Source: Haloarculaceae archaeon | GTDB lineage: Archaea > Halobacteriota > Halobacteria > Halobacteriales > Haloarculaceae | Direction of reading: 5' to 3' | NCBI GenBank assembly: GCA_018609945.1 | Contig: JAHENO010000189.1 | Coordinates: 1-18,288 of the forward strand | Length of the DNA: 18,288 nucleotides | Part shown: piece by piece, positions 1-5,997 of the stretch | Position numbering within the stretch: the first letter of the stretch is position 1 | How the letters are laid out: every line of letters begins with the position of its first letter | Translations under genes and position numbers: made by a program | Notes under the pieces: model-generated | Told to the model about the DNA's origin: nothing | What the model saw: only the letters and a program-made list of their open reading frames with translations | Database searches by the model: none

Positions 1-12
1 GACCGCCTGTGA

Positions 13-88
13 GGGCACGTAGCTCAGTCCGGACCAGAGCGTCGGACTTCTAATCCGACGGTCATGGGTTCAAATCCCATCGTGCCCG
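13..88 (+). tRNA. tRNA-Arg (anticodon UCU)
   Basis: All arms fold by eye. The acceptor stem GGGCACG pairs with CGTGCCC and is followed by discriminator G at 88. The D-stem is GCTC/GAGC. The anticodon stem TCGGA/TCCGA encloses the loop CTTCTAA, giving anticodon TCT (reads AGA/AGG, arginine). The T-arm is ATGGG-TTCAAAT-CCCAT. The total is 76 nt with no intron and no encoded CCA. The T-arm and acceptor 3' half recur as an exact 22-bp direct repeat at 188-209, so this gene may have served as an integration site. Confidence 0.97.
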
Positions 89-89
89 T
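68..89 (+). repeat. tRNA 3'-end direct repeat, copy 1 (inside tRNA-Arg)
   Basis: The last part of the tRNA gene, from the T-loop to one base past the discriminator, is identical over 22 bp to 188-209. Direct repeats of a tRNA 3' end are the classic footprint of integrase-mediated insertion (an att core). No integrase is present in the window. Confidence 0.85.
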
Positions 90-187
90 GAAGCCGCCGA
101 GCAACGCGAGGCGTGCTGAACCGTCGCACGTGGGATTTGAAGTAGACAGCGTGGAGTCCGAGCGGGGCGAGGAAGCACGCTGGCGTA

Positions 188-209
188 GTTCAAATCCCAT
201 CGTGCCCGT
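188..209 (+). repeat. tRNA 3'-end direct repeat, copy 2 (att-like remnant)
   Basis: This is an exact 22-bp copy of 68-89, displaced by exactly 120 bp, with no tRNA 5' half in front of it, so it is a tRNA fragment and not a gene. Between the two copies, 127-141 carries an inverted partial copy (TGGGATTTGAA is the reverse complement of the T-arm TTCAAATCCCA). The layout fits a remnant att site or a decayed small insertion. This is inference, because the intervening 98 bp encode nothing recognisable. Confidence 0.75.
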
Positions 210-241
210 TCTCTACGATCGAAGGGACTCGATAAAGGAGG

Positions 242-850
242 TCAGACCAGCCGCGCGAAGGCCAGGTCGCCGGTGGTGCTCTCGATGAGGGCGGTGACCG
301 TCTGGCCCTCGCGGGCGCCGGGAACGAAGATTGTGTAGGAGCCCTTCTCCGCGACGCCGTCGCCCTTGCGGCCGGTGCCGGTGATTTCGAGCTGGTAGGT
401 CTCGCCCTCCTCGACGGTTTCCTGGGTCCGGTGGGAGGGGGCCGAGCGCTTCTGGACGGGGCGGAAGGCGCCACAGGCCTGACAGCGGAGCATCTCGATG
501 CCGTCCTCCTGCGCGAGGACGGTGTCGGGCAGGCCACACTCCGAGCAGGTGACGAACTCCGCCACGTAGTCGTCGATGGCGGCCTCGAAGTCGGCGGCGT
601 CGAACGAACCGTTGTAGCGGGCGCGGTCGCCGTCGAACTGGCCGCTGGTCCCCAGCGCGCGCTGGATGGCGCTGTGGATGTGGTCGGGGTCGCGGCCCAC
701 CGCGTCGGCGATGGCGCCGACGTTCGTCAGGCGCGTGAAGTCGCCGTCGGTCTCGCCGGCGGGGTCGGGGACCGAGAGGCGTGCTGTCTCCTCGGCGGTC
801 CGGTCGGGCAACTCCGCGTAGGCCCGATCGAGGGCGGCGTCGTAGTCCAT
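242..850 (-). CDS. eif2b: Translation initiation factor aIF2 subunit beta with C-terminal TRAM domain
   Basis: This 202-aa protein is the beta subunit of the archaeal aIF2 heterotrimer, which carries initiator Met-tRNA to the small ribosomal subunit. The central part (about residues 36-100) contains the family-like FTRLTNVGAIADAVGR and the RYNGSF segment. A four-cysteine zinc ribbon follows (Cys102, Cys105, Cys123, Cys126; CSEC...CQAC). Residues about 143-202 look like a TRAM beta-barrel (GETYQLEITGTGRKGDGVA, then SYTIFVPGAREGQTV), a putative RNA-binding module. The usual archaeal aIF2-beta is about 135-145 aa and ends after the zinc ribbon, so this is the longer haloarchaeal TRAM-fused form. 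A TATA-like box at 871-880 sits about 26 nt before the ATG, supporting this start and a leaderless mRNA. Confidence 0.93.
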   Translation of the reverse strand: MDYDAALDRAYAELPDRTAEETARLSVPDPAGETDGDFTRLTNVGAIADAVGRDPDHIHSAIQRALGTSGQFDGDRARYNGSFDAADFEAAIDDYVAEFVTCSECGLPDTVLAQEDGIEMLRCQACGAFRPVQKRSAPSHRTQETVEEGETYQLEITGTGRKGDGVAEKGSYTIFVPGAREGQTVTALIESTTGDLAFARLV

Positions 851-870
851 ACCTCACGGAGGCGACAGCC

Positions 871-880
871 ACCTAAAGGG
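871..880 (-). promoter_or_regulatory. TATA-like box of the aIF2-beta gene
   Basis: On the minus strand the sequence reads CCCTTTAGGT, centred about 26 nt before the ATG at 850. This is the spacing expected for a haloarchaeal leaderless transcript. The call rests on position and AT content only. Confidence 0.5.
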
Positions 881-957
881 CTGGCGCGGGTCGTGGTGAC
901 ACGGCCCGTCCACCGCCCGCGGGCCGTCGCGCTACATCGCTTGCTGGGAGGGGACAT

Positions 958-1716
958 CTAGTCCTGCTCGGCCACGCTCGGATGCTGCTCGGGGGTGTCG
1001 GGGTGGGGTTCGGCGAAATATTCGCGCATCACCGACAGGGACTCCTCCTCGCGGCGGCGGTGTTCGGCCTCGTCGATCTCCTCACAGCCAGGCGGGACGT
1101 CCCGGTCGCGGCCGGTGAAGTAGCCCTCGGGCGCGACCCAGTCGTGGTAGAAGGGGATGTCGTCGTCCTCCAGGAGCGCCACCGCGACCTCCGCACCGTG
1201 GCCGGCACAGACGACCGTCTGGTGGGGTTTCTCCGCGAGGCGGCCCGCCGCGTAGAGCCCGTCGACGCCCGTCCGACCGCCCTCCTCGACGTCGATGAAC
1301 TTCTTGCCCCGCGAGATGATCCCGACGCCGTCCAGTTCTTCGAGGTAGTCGGTGGTGTTTTTCGTCGCGGCGATGACGTACCGCGAGTCCCACGCCCGGC
1401 CGTCGGCGGTCTCGACGCGGAACGTGCCCTCGCCCTCGCCGTCGTCGGTCCCGTCTGCCAGGTGGTCGACGCGGGTGACCTCGCACTCGCGGTAGTCACA
1501 GCCGGCGCGTTCTGCCTGGTCGCGCATCATATCCAGCAGCAGGCGCGCGTCGACGCCGGCCGGGAAGCCGGGGTAGTTCTCGAGGTGGGCGTTGCGCCGG
1601 AGCAGCGGGCTGGCGGTGTCCGCGATGACCGTCTCGAGGCCGTGCCGGGCGGTGAAGATGCCCGCCGACCGGCCCGCGACGCCACCGCCGACGACCGTGA
1701 CATCGTGTGTCGTCAT
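958..1716 (-). CDS. Single-domain FAD-dependent oxidoreductase (thioredoxin reductase-like)
   Basis: This 252-aa flavoprotein has an N-terminal dinucleotide-binding motif, VVGGGVAG (residues 8-15). The second FAD contact region is TGVDGLYAAGRLAE followed by QTVVCAGHGAEVA (about 149-178), as in thioredoxin reductases. Thioredoxin reductases are usually about 310 aa. Here the central NADPH-binding domain and the redox CxxC pair are absent, so disulfide reduction by the normal mechanism is not expected and the substrate is unknown. The tail (about 190-252) is acidic and rich in Glu and Arg. The reading frame stays open far upstream, but the ATG at 1716, directly before the FAD motif, is the sensible start. 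The gene diverges from the E1 genes across 102 bp. Confidence 0.82.
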   Translation of the reverse strand: MTTHDVTVVGGGVAGRSAGIFTARHGLETVIADTASPLLRRNAHLENYPGFPAGVDARLLLDMMRDQAERAGCDYRECEVTRVDHLADGTDDGEGEGTFRVETADGRAWDSRYVIAATKNTTDYLEELDGVGIISRGKKFIDVEEGGRTGVDGLYAAGRLAEKPHQTVVCAGHGAEVAVALLEDDDIPFYHDWVAPEGYFTGRDRDVPPGCEEIDEAEHRRREEESLSVMREYFAEPHPDTPEQHPSVAEQD

Positions 1717-1818
1717 GGCGCCACGTCCGACGGGCGGGGACACAAGCGTTTCGCCCACGTGAGACGCGGCCAGCGGCCGGGGTACAACTACAAGTGTCGA
1801 CCGCCCGACGGGGGGACC

Positions 1819-2937
1819 ATGGTACGGTTTCCATCGGCGGTCGACCGGTGCGAACAACTCCTCGCACCCGACGGAAGCTACGACGAGGCGGCCGTCGAGG
1901 CGCTCGGCTTGGGCAGGGAGACACTCCGGAGGATGTACGAATCGATGGTCGGGGCGCGGGCGCTGGACGAGCGCGGGGCGACCCTCCAGCGCCAGGGGGA
2001 GTTCCACTTCTGGATGGGGTGTCGCGGACTGGAGGCTGCCCACGTGGGGCCGGCGGCCGCACTGACCGAGCGCGACTGGCTGAACACCGAGTGGCGCCAG
2101 TACGGCGCACACATCCAGCGGGGGCGCCCGCTGGTGGACATCCTGCTGTTCTGGCTGCGCGGCTACGAGACCTGGGAGACCGAGGACGTCGATGACATGC
2201 CGGCCCACGAGCGGCGCCTGCCTCACATCGTCGCCGTCGGTACGCAGGTCCCCCAGACGGTCGGGCTCATGTGGGGTCGGAACCTCCAGGGGTACGACGA
2301 GGTCGGCCTCGTGGGCGTCGGCGACGGCGGCGCCAGCAAGGGCGACTTCCACGCCGGCCTCAACTTCGCGGGCGTCTTCGACGTTCCCGTCGTCTTCCTC
2401 GTCTTGAACAACCAGTGGGCCATCTCGACACCGGTCGAGCGCCAGACCGCCGCCGAGACGTACGCCGACCGCGCCGCCGGCTACGGCTTCGAGGGGATCC
2501 TCGTCGACGGCAACGACCCCCTCGCAACGTACCGGGCGACCCGCCGGGCGGTCGAGCGGGCCCGCGAGACGGGCGAACCCACCCTCGTCGAGGCGCTGAC
2601 CTACCGCCGGAGCGCCCACTCCTCGTCCGACGACGACGCCCGGTACCGCGAGGAGACCGACCTCGAACCCTGGCGCGACCGGGACCCCGTCGACCGCTTC
2701 GAGGCGTTCCTCGCGGATCGGGGCCTCTGGGACCCGGAGTACGGCGAGGCCGTCCGGGAGCGCGCCGGGGAGCGCGCCCGCGAGGCTGCCGACCGCGCGC
2801 TCGAAATTGCCGAACAGCAGTCCCCCGAGGAGGTCTTCGACGAGGTGTTCGCGAACCCGCCCGCCTACATCGAGGAGCAACGCGAGGAACTGCTCGCTCT
2901 CTACGGGGAACACGGCGAGGAGGCCTTCAGGTGGTAG
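1819..2937 (+). CDS. 2-oxoacid (pyruvate/branched-chain type) dehydrogenase E1 component, alpha subunit
   Basis: This 372-aa thiamine-diphosphate enzyme subunit carries the TPP-binding motif, starting GVGDGGASKGDF (GDG at about 168-170) and ending VLNNQWAIST (NN at 197-198). An E1-alpha active-site loop follows (YRRSAHSSSDDDARYR, about 262-277), and RLPHIVAVGTQVPQTVG (about 133-149) is typical of the family. With E1-beta it would decarboxylate a 2-oxoacid and acylate lipoyl-E2. The substrate (pyruvate, branched-chain oxoacid or other) cannot be read from sequence. Haloarchaea oxidise pyruvate mainly through ferredoxin oxidoreductases, and several of their E1-type complexes have uncertain substrates. 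The stop codon is one base before the E1-beta start, implying translational coupling. The ATG at 1819 is preferred, because the upstream open frame is antisense to the FAD protein. Confidence 0.92.
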   Translation: MVRFPSAVDRCEQLLAPDGSYDEAAVEALGLGRETLRRMYESMVGARALDERGATLQRQGEFHFWMGCRGLEAAHVGPAAALTERDWLNTEWRQYGAHIQRGRPLVDILLFWLRGYETWETEDVDDMPAHERRLPHIVAVGTQVPQTVGLMWGRNLQGYDEVGLVGVGDGGASKGDFHAGLNFAGVFDVPVVFLVLNNQWAISTPVERQTAAETYADRAAGYGFEGILVDGNDPLATYRATRRAVERARETGEPTLVEALTYRRSAHSSSDDDARYREETDLEPWRDRDPVDRFEAFLADRGLWDPEYGEAVRERAGERAREAADRALEIAEQQSPEEVFDEVFANPPAYIEEQREELLALYGEHGEEAFRW

Positions 2938-2938
2938 C

Positions 2939-3949
2939 ATGGCCGGAAATACAAGTTCAGACACAGACGCGACGGCAGAGGACCTCCTGCTCGTCGAGGC
3001 CGTCGCCGAGGGGTTGCACGACGAGATGGCCCACGACGACTCCGTGATCGTCCTCGGCGAGGACGTCGGCCAGTCGGGCGGCGTCTTCCGGGCCACCGAG
3101 GGGCTCTACGAGGCCTTCGGCGACGAGCGGGTCATCGACACGCCGCTCTCGGAGACGGGCATCGCTGGCGCCGCCATCGGGCTCGCGGCCTCTGGTCTCC
3201 GGCCCGTCATGGAGATTCAATTCATGGGCTTCACCTACGCCGCCCTGGAGCAACTGTACACCCGCGCGGCCCGCCTGCACGCCCGCTCGCGGGGCCAGTA
3301 TCCCTGTCAACTGGTACTGCGGGCACCCTTCGGCGGCGGCGTGCGGGCGCCGGACCTCCACGGCGAATCGATGGAGACCATCTTCGTCCACCACCCCGGC
3401 TTCAAGGTGGTCGTCCCCAGCACCCCCAGGGACGCGAAGGGGCTCCTCATTGCCAGCATCCGCGACCCCGACCCCGTCGTCTTCCTCGAACCGAAGAAGA
3501 TCTACCGTGCGTTCCGGGAGGAAGTGCCCGAGGGAGCCTACGAGACGCCGCTGGGCGAAGCCGCCATCCGCCGGGAAGGCAGGGACGTCACCGCCCTCAC
3601 GTGGGGAGCGATGACCCGCCCGACGCTGGAGGCAGCCGCGGACCTGGCCGGCGACATCGACGTCGAGGTGCTCGACCTGCGGACGCTCTCGCCGATGGAC
3701 CGCGAGACGGTGGTCGCCTCCTTCGAGAAGACCGGCCGGGCAGTCGTCGTCCACGAGGCACCCCGCACCGGCGGGCTCGCTGGCGAGGTGATCGCCACGC
3801 TCCAGGAGGAGGCGCTGCTCTACCAGGAGGCGCCGGTCGGGCGCGTCACGGGCTGGGATACCGTCTACCCGCTGTACGAACTCGAGGACTTCCAGCTCCC
3901 GAACACGACGCGGGTGCGCGAGAAAATTCGCGAGGTTGCGGCGTTCTGA
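2939..3949 (+). CDS. 2-oxoacid dehydrogenase E1 component, beta subunit
   Basis: This 336-aa protein is the partner of the preceding E1-alpha, forming the alpha2beta2 E1 enzyme. Family signatures are VIVLGEDVGQSGGVFRAT (about 36-53), DTPLSETGIAGAAIGLA (about 67-83, with the conserved Glu72 expected to contact the TPP aminopyrimidine) and the MEIQFMGF block (91-98). The C-terminal transketolase domain starts near DVTALTWGAM and includes VVVHEAPRTGGLAGEV. The ATG follows the E1-alpha stop after a single base. The usual next genes, E2 lipoyl acyltransferase and E3 dihydrolipoamide dehydrogenase, are missing; the following gene is convergent gatB, 21 bp away. Confidence 0.92.
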   Translation: MAGNTSSDTDATAEDLLLVEAVAEGLHDEMAHDDSVIVLGEDVGQSGGVFRATEGLYEAFGDERVIDTPLSETGIAGAAIGLAASGLRPVMEIQFMGFTYAALEQLYTRAARLHARSRGQYPCQLVLRAPFGGGVRAPDLHGESMETIFVHHPGFKVVVPSTPRDAKGLLIASIRDPDPVVFLEPKKIYRAFREEVPEGAYETPLGEAAIRREGRDVTALTWGAMTRPTLEAAADLAGDIDVEVLDLRTLSPMDRETVVASFEKTGRAVVVHEAPRTGGLAGEVIATLQEEALLYQEAPVGRVTGWDTVYPLYELEDFQLPNTTRVREKIREVAAF

Positions 3950-3970
3950 ACGGGTGCGACGTGCTGGATT

Positions 3971-5449
3971 TCACTCCAGCGCCTCACGAAGCAACTGATT
4001 CACGTCACCCGGGTCGGCACTCCCGCCGGTCTTTTGCATCACCTGGCCGACGAGGAAGTTGATGGCGCCGTCCTCGCCGGCATGGTAGTCCTCGACGGCG
4101 CCGGGGTTCTCCTCGATGGCCGCCTCGACGGCCTGCTGGACCTCGTCGCCGGTCGTCTTGCCCAGTCCTTCCTCCGCGACGACAGTATCGGGGTCGCGGC
4201 CGTCGTCGAGCATCGACCGGAGGACCGTCTCGCGGGCGTTCTTGGCCGTGATCTCCTCCGCGGCGACCAGTTCGACGAGGCGTTTGACCTCGTCCAGTCG
4301 GCCGTCGATGTCCGTCACCTGCATGTCGCGGTAGTTCAGTTCGCCCAGGAGGTTGTCGGCGACCCACGTCGCGGCGAGGTCGGCGTCGAACTCCGCGGCG
4401 AGTTCCTCGTAGAAGTCCGCGACCTGCTTCGTGGCGGTGAGTTTGTCGGCGGCCTCCACGTCGAGGCCGTACTCCTCGCGGAACCGCTCGCGGCGGGCGT
4501 CCGGGAGTTCCGGGATATCGATTTCCTCCTTCCAGTCGGCTACCTCCAGCGGCGGGAGGTCGGCCTCGCGGTAGTAGCGGTAGTCTTTCTCTTCTTCCTT
4601 CGAGCGCATCGAGACGGTAATTCCCCGGGACTCGTCCCAGTGGCGGGTCTCCTGCTGGACGGCCCGGCCCCGCTCGATGGCGTTTTTCTGCCGCTGGGCC
4701 TCGTAGGCCAGGGCCTTCTCGGCGCCCTTGTGACTGGAGATGTTCTTGACCTCGGTCCGGTTCGCCGCTTCCAGAACGTCCGCGTCGACGCTGCCGTCCG
4801 CGCCGACCTCGCTTTCCGCGACGACCGAGAGGTTCGCGTCGACGCGGAGGCTGCCGTCCCGGCCGGCGTCGAACACGCCCAGGTATTCGAGGACTTCCTC
4901 CAGTTTCGCCAGGAAGGCACGCACCTCCGCGGCGTCCCGGAAGTCGGGGTCCGTGACGATCTCCAGGAGCGGCGTGCCGGCGCGGTTGTAGTCAACCAGC
5001 GTGTACTCGGCGGTGTCGATGGACCCTCCCTTGTGCTTGAGGCTGCCGGGGTCCTCTTCGAGGTGAGCCCGGCGGATGCCGACCGTCCGGCGCTCGTCGC
5101 CGACCGAGAATTCCAGGCGGCCGTCCTGACAGATCGGCGCGTCGTACTGGGAGATCTGGAAGTTCTTCGGGAGGTCGGGGTAGTAGTAGTTCTTCCGGTG
5201 GAACCGGGTTCGCTCGGGAATCGTCGCGTCGATTGCCTTGCCGACCTTCACCGCGGCCTCGACAGCACCCTCGTTGAGGACCGGCAACGCCCCGGGGAGG
5301 CCGAGACAGACCGGACAGGTGTTGGTGTTGGGTTCGTCGGCGGCGGCGGTCGAACAGCCACAGAAGATCTTGGTGTCGGTCTCGAGCTGGACGTGGACCT
5401 CCAGTCCGATGATCACCGCCAGCTCACCCGTCTCCTGTGCTTGTGCCAT
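3971..5449 (-). CDS. gatB: Asp-tRNA(Asn)/Glu-tRNA(Gln) amidotransferase subunit B
   Basis: This 492-aa subunit binds the misacylated tRNA and amidates it with ammonia delivered from GatA. In Archaea GatCAB mainly makes Asn-tRNA(Asn), because Gln-tRNA is made by GatDE; that division is family knowledge, not visible here. The N-terminus has IIGLEVHVQLETDTKIFCGC and CPVCLGLPGALPVLN, with zinc ligands Cys30, Cys32, Cys45 and Cys48. HRKNYYYPDLPKNFQISQYD, VDYNRAGTPLLEIVTDPD and YRYYREADLPPL are further GatB blocks. The C-terminal helical YqeY-like tail ends in VGQVMQKTGGSADPGDVNQLL. GatA and GatC are not adjacent. A TTTTA box about 28 nt upstream of the ATG supports the start. Confidence 0.97.
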   Translation of the reverse strand: MAQAQETGELAVIIGLEVHVQLETDTKIFCGCSTAAADEPNTNTCPVCLGLPGALPVLNEGAVEAAVKVGKAIDATIPERTRFHRKNYYYPDLPKNFQISQYDAPICQDGRLEFSVGDERRTVGIRRAHLEEDPGSLKHKGGSIDTAEYTLVDYNRAGTPLLEIVTDPDFRDAAEVRAFLAKLEEVLEYLGVFDAGRDGSLRVDANLSVVAESEVGADGSVDADVLEAANRTEVKNISSHKGAEKALAYEAQRQKNAIERGRAVQQETRHWDESRGITVSMRSKEEEKDYRYYREADLPPLEVADWKEEIDIPELPDARRERFREEYGLDVEAADKLTATKQVADFYEELAAEFDADLAATWVADNLLGELNYRDMQVTDIDGRLDEVKRLVELVAAEEITAKNARETVLRSMLDDGRDPDTVVAEEGLGKTTGDEVQQAVEAAIEENPGAVEDYHAGEDGAINFLVGQVMQKTGGSADPGDVNQLLREALE

Positions 5450-5473
5450 TGGCCGGACTTCGGCGGCGGCTGG

Positions 5474-5480
5474 CTAAAAC
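5474..5480 (-). promoter_or_regulatory. TATA-like box of gatB
   Basis: The minus strand reads GTTTTAG (within gcGTTTTAGcc), centred about 28 nt before the gatB ATG at 5449, which fits a leaderless haloarchaeal promoter. Confidence 0.5.
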
Positions 5481-5620
5481 GCACCGGTCGCGTCCGTTCC
5501 GGCCACGAACCACGGTTTCGTTTCCAGAACGTTACAGTGACGCCGAACGGACAGATGCGCGCGTTTCGCAGTCGGAGGGCCGGACGGACGCGACGCGGTA
5601 ACGTATCGGAATCGGTATAC

Positions 5621-5631
5621 GTGTCTGACAC
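5621..5631 (+). promoter_or_regulatory. Palindrome upstream of the smc operon TATA box (candidate operator)
   Basis: GTGTCTGACAC is a perfect 5+1+5 dyad, nested in a slightly longer ACGTGT-N5-ACACGT inverted repeat (5619-5635). It ends about four bases before the TATA-like box, over the expected TFB-recognition element. A bound regulator could therefore block or modulate TFB/TBP assembly. The palindrome is seen; regulation is inferred. Confidence 0.4.
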
Positions 5632-5634
5632 ACG

Positions 5635-5640
5635 TTTATG
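5635..5640 (+). promoter_or_regulatory. TATA-like box of the coiled-coil/smc/scpA operon
   Basis: TTTATG is centred 27-28 nt before the ATG at 5665. This position decides the start of the coiled-coil gene: the in-frame ATG at 5638 lies inside the box and cannot be transcribed from it. Confidence 0.6.
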
Positions 5641-5664
5641 TGTCCGGAGAAAAAGGTCCGGTAT

Positions 5665-5970
5665 ATGTGCGGTAACAGAGTCGAGGAACTGGAATCGCAG
5701 GTCAAGGAACTGCAGGCCTCCGTCGAGGGGTTGACGGACGAACTCGTCGAGTGCAAGGTTCGGCTGGCCGAACTGGAGGAAGTCGTCGACGAGGAGATGG
5801 GCTACGTACCGGAGCTACGGAGCGAGGAGGAGGGTGACGAAGAGCCCGAGATGCGGGTGCCGGAACCGGGCGAACCGCAGGACACGGCCGAAGCACCTAA
5901 CACCGAGGCACCCGAGGAAGAGGACAACACGGAGGAGTCGGAGTCCGAGTCGGACATCATCGTCGCGTGA
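5665..5970 (+). CDS. Small acidic coiled-coil protein, first gene of the smc operon
   Basis: This protein has 101 aa. Residues about 5-45 (NRVEELESQVKELQASVEGL onward) form five to six clean heptads and predict a short parallel coiled coil. The remaining part (about 50-101) is disordered and extremely acidic, rich in Glu, Asp and Pro, and ends SESESDIIVA. It contains two cysteines (Cys2 and one in the coil) but no metal-site pattern. The gene lies 27 bp upstream of smc on the same strand behind the only visible promoter, so co-transcription is likely. I recall similar short coiled-coil proteins next to smc in other haloarchaea (possibly a DUF7518-type family), without known function. A role as an SMC/ScpA partner is a guess from position. 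Confidence 0.8.
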   Translation: MCGNRVEELESQVKELQASVEGLTDELVECKVRLAELEEVVDEEMGYVPELRSEEEGDEEPEMRVPEPGEPQDTAEAPNTEAPEEEDNTEESESESDIIVA

Positions 5971-5997
5971 CGCCGGCGCTCCGAAGCGAGCACCCAC

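Noticed and set aside
982..1818. Long upstream extension of the E1-alpha frame
   Set aside because: It is antisense to the FAD oxidoreductase, lacks E1 family sequence and is a GC-rich shadow. The family N-terminus starts at the ATG at 1819.
1717..1818. TATA boxes for the divergent FAD and E1 genes
   Set aside because: Only weak candidates (CTTGTGT on the minus strand near 1741-1747, TACAAG near 1789-1794) lie at about -28; too GC-rich to call with confidence.
1717..3096. Long minus-strand extension of the FAD-protein frame over the E1 genes
   Set aside because: It is an artefact of high-GC codon bias opposite E1-alpha and E1-beta. The FAD motif begins nine codons after the ATG at 1716.
4034..5734. 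566-codon plus-strand frame opposite gatB
   Set aside because: gatB is unmistakable on the other strand; the frame is low-complexity Val/Asp/Arg and crosses the gatB promoter.
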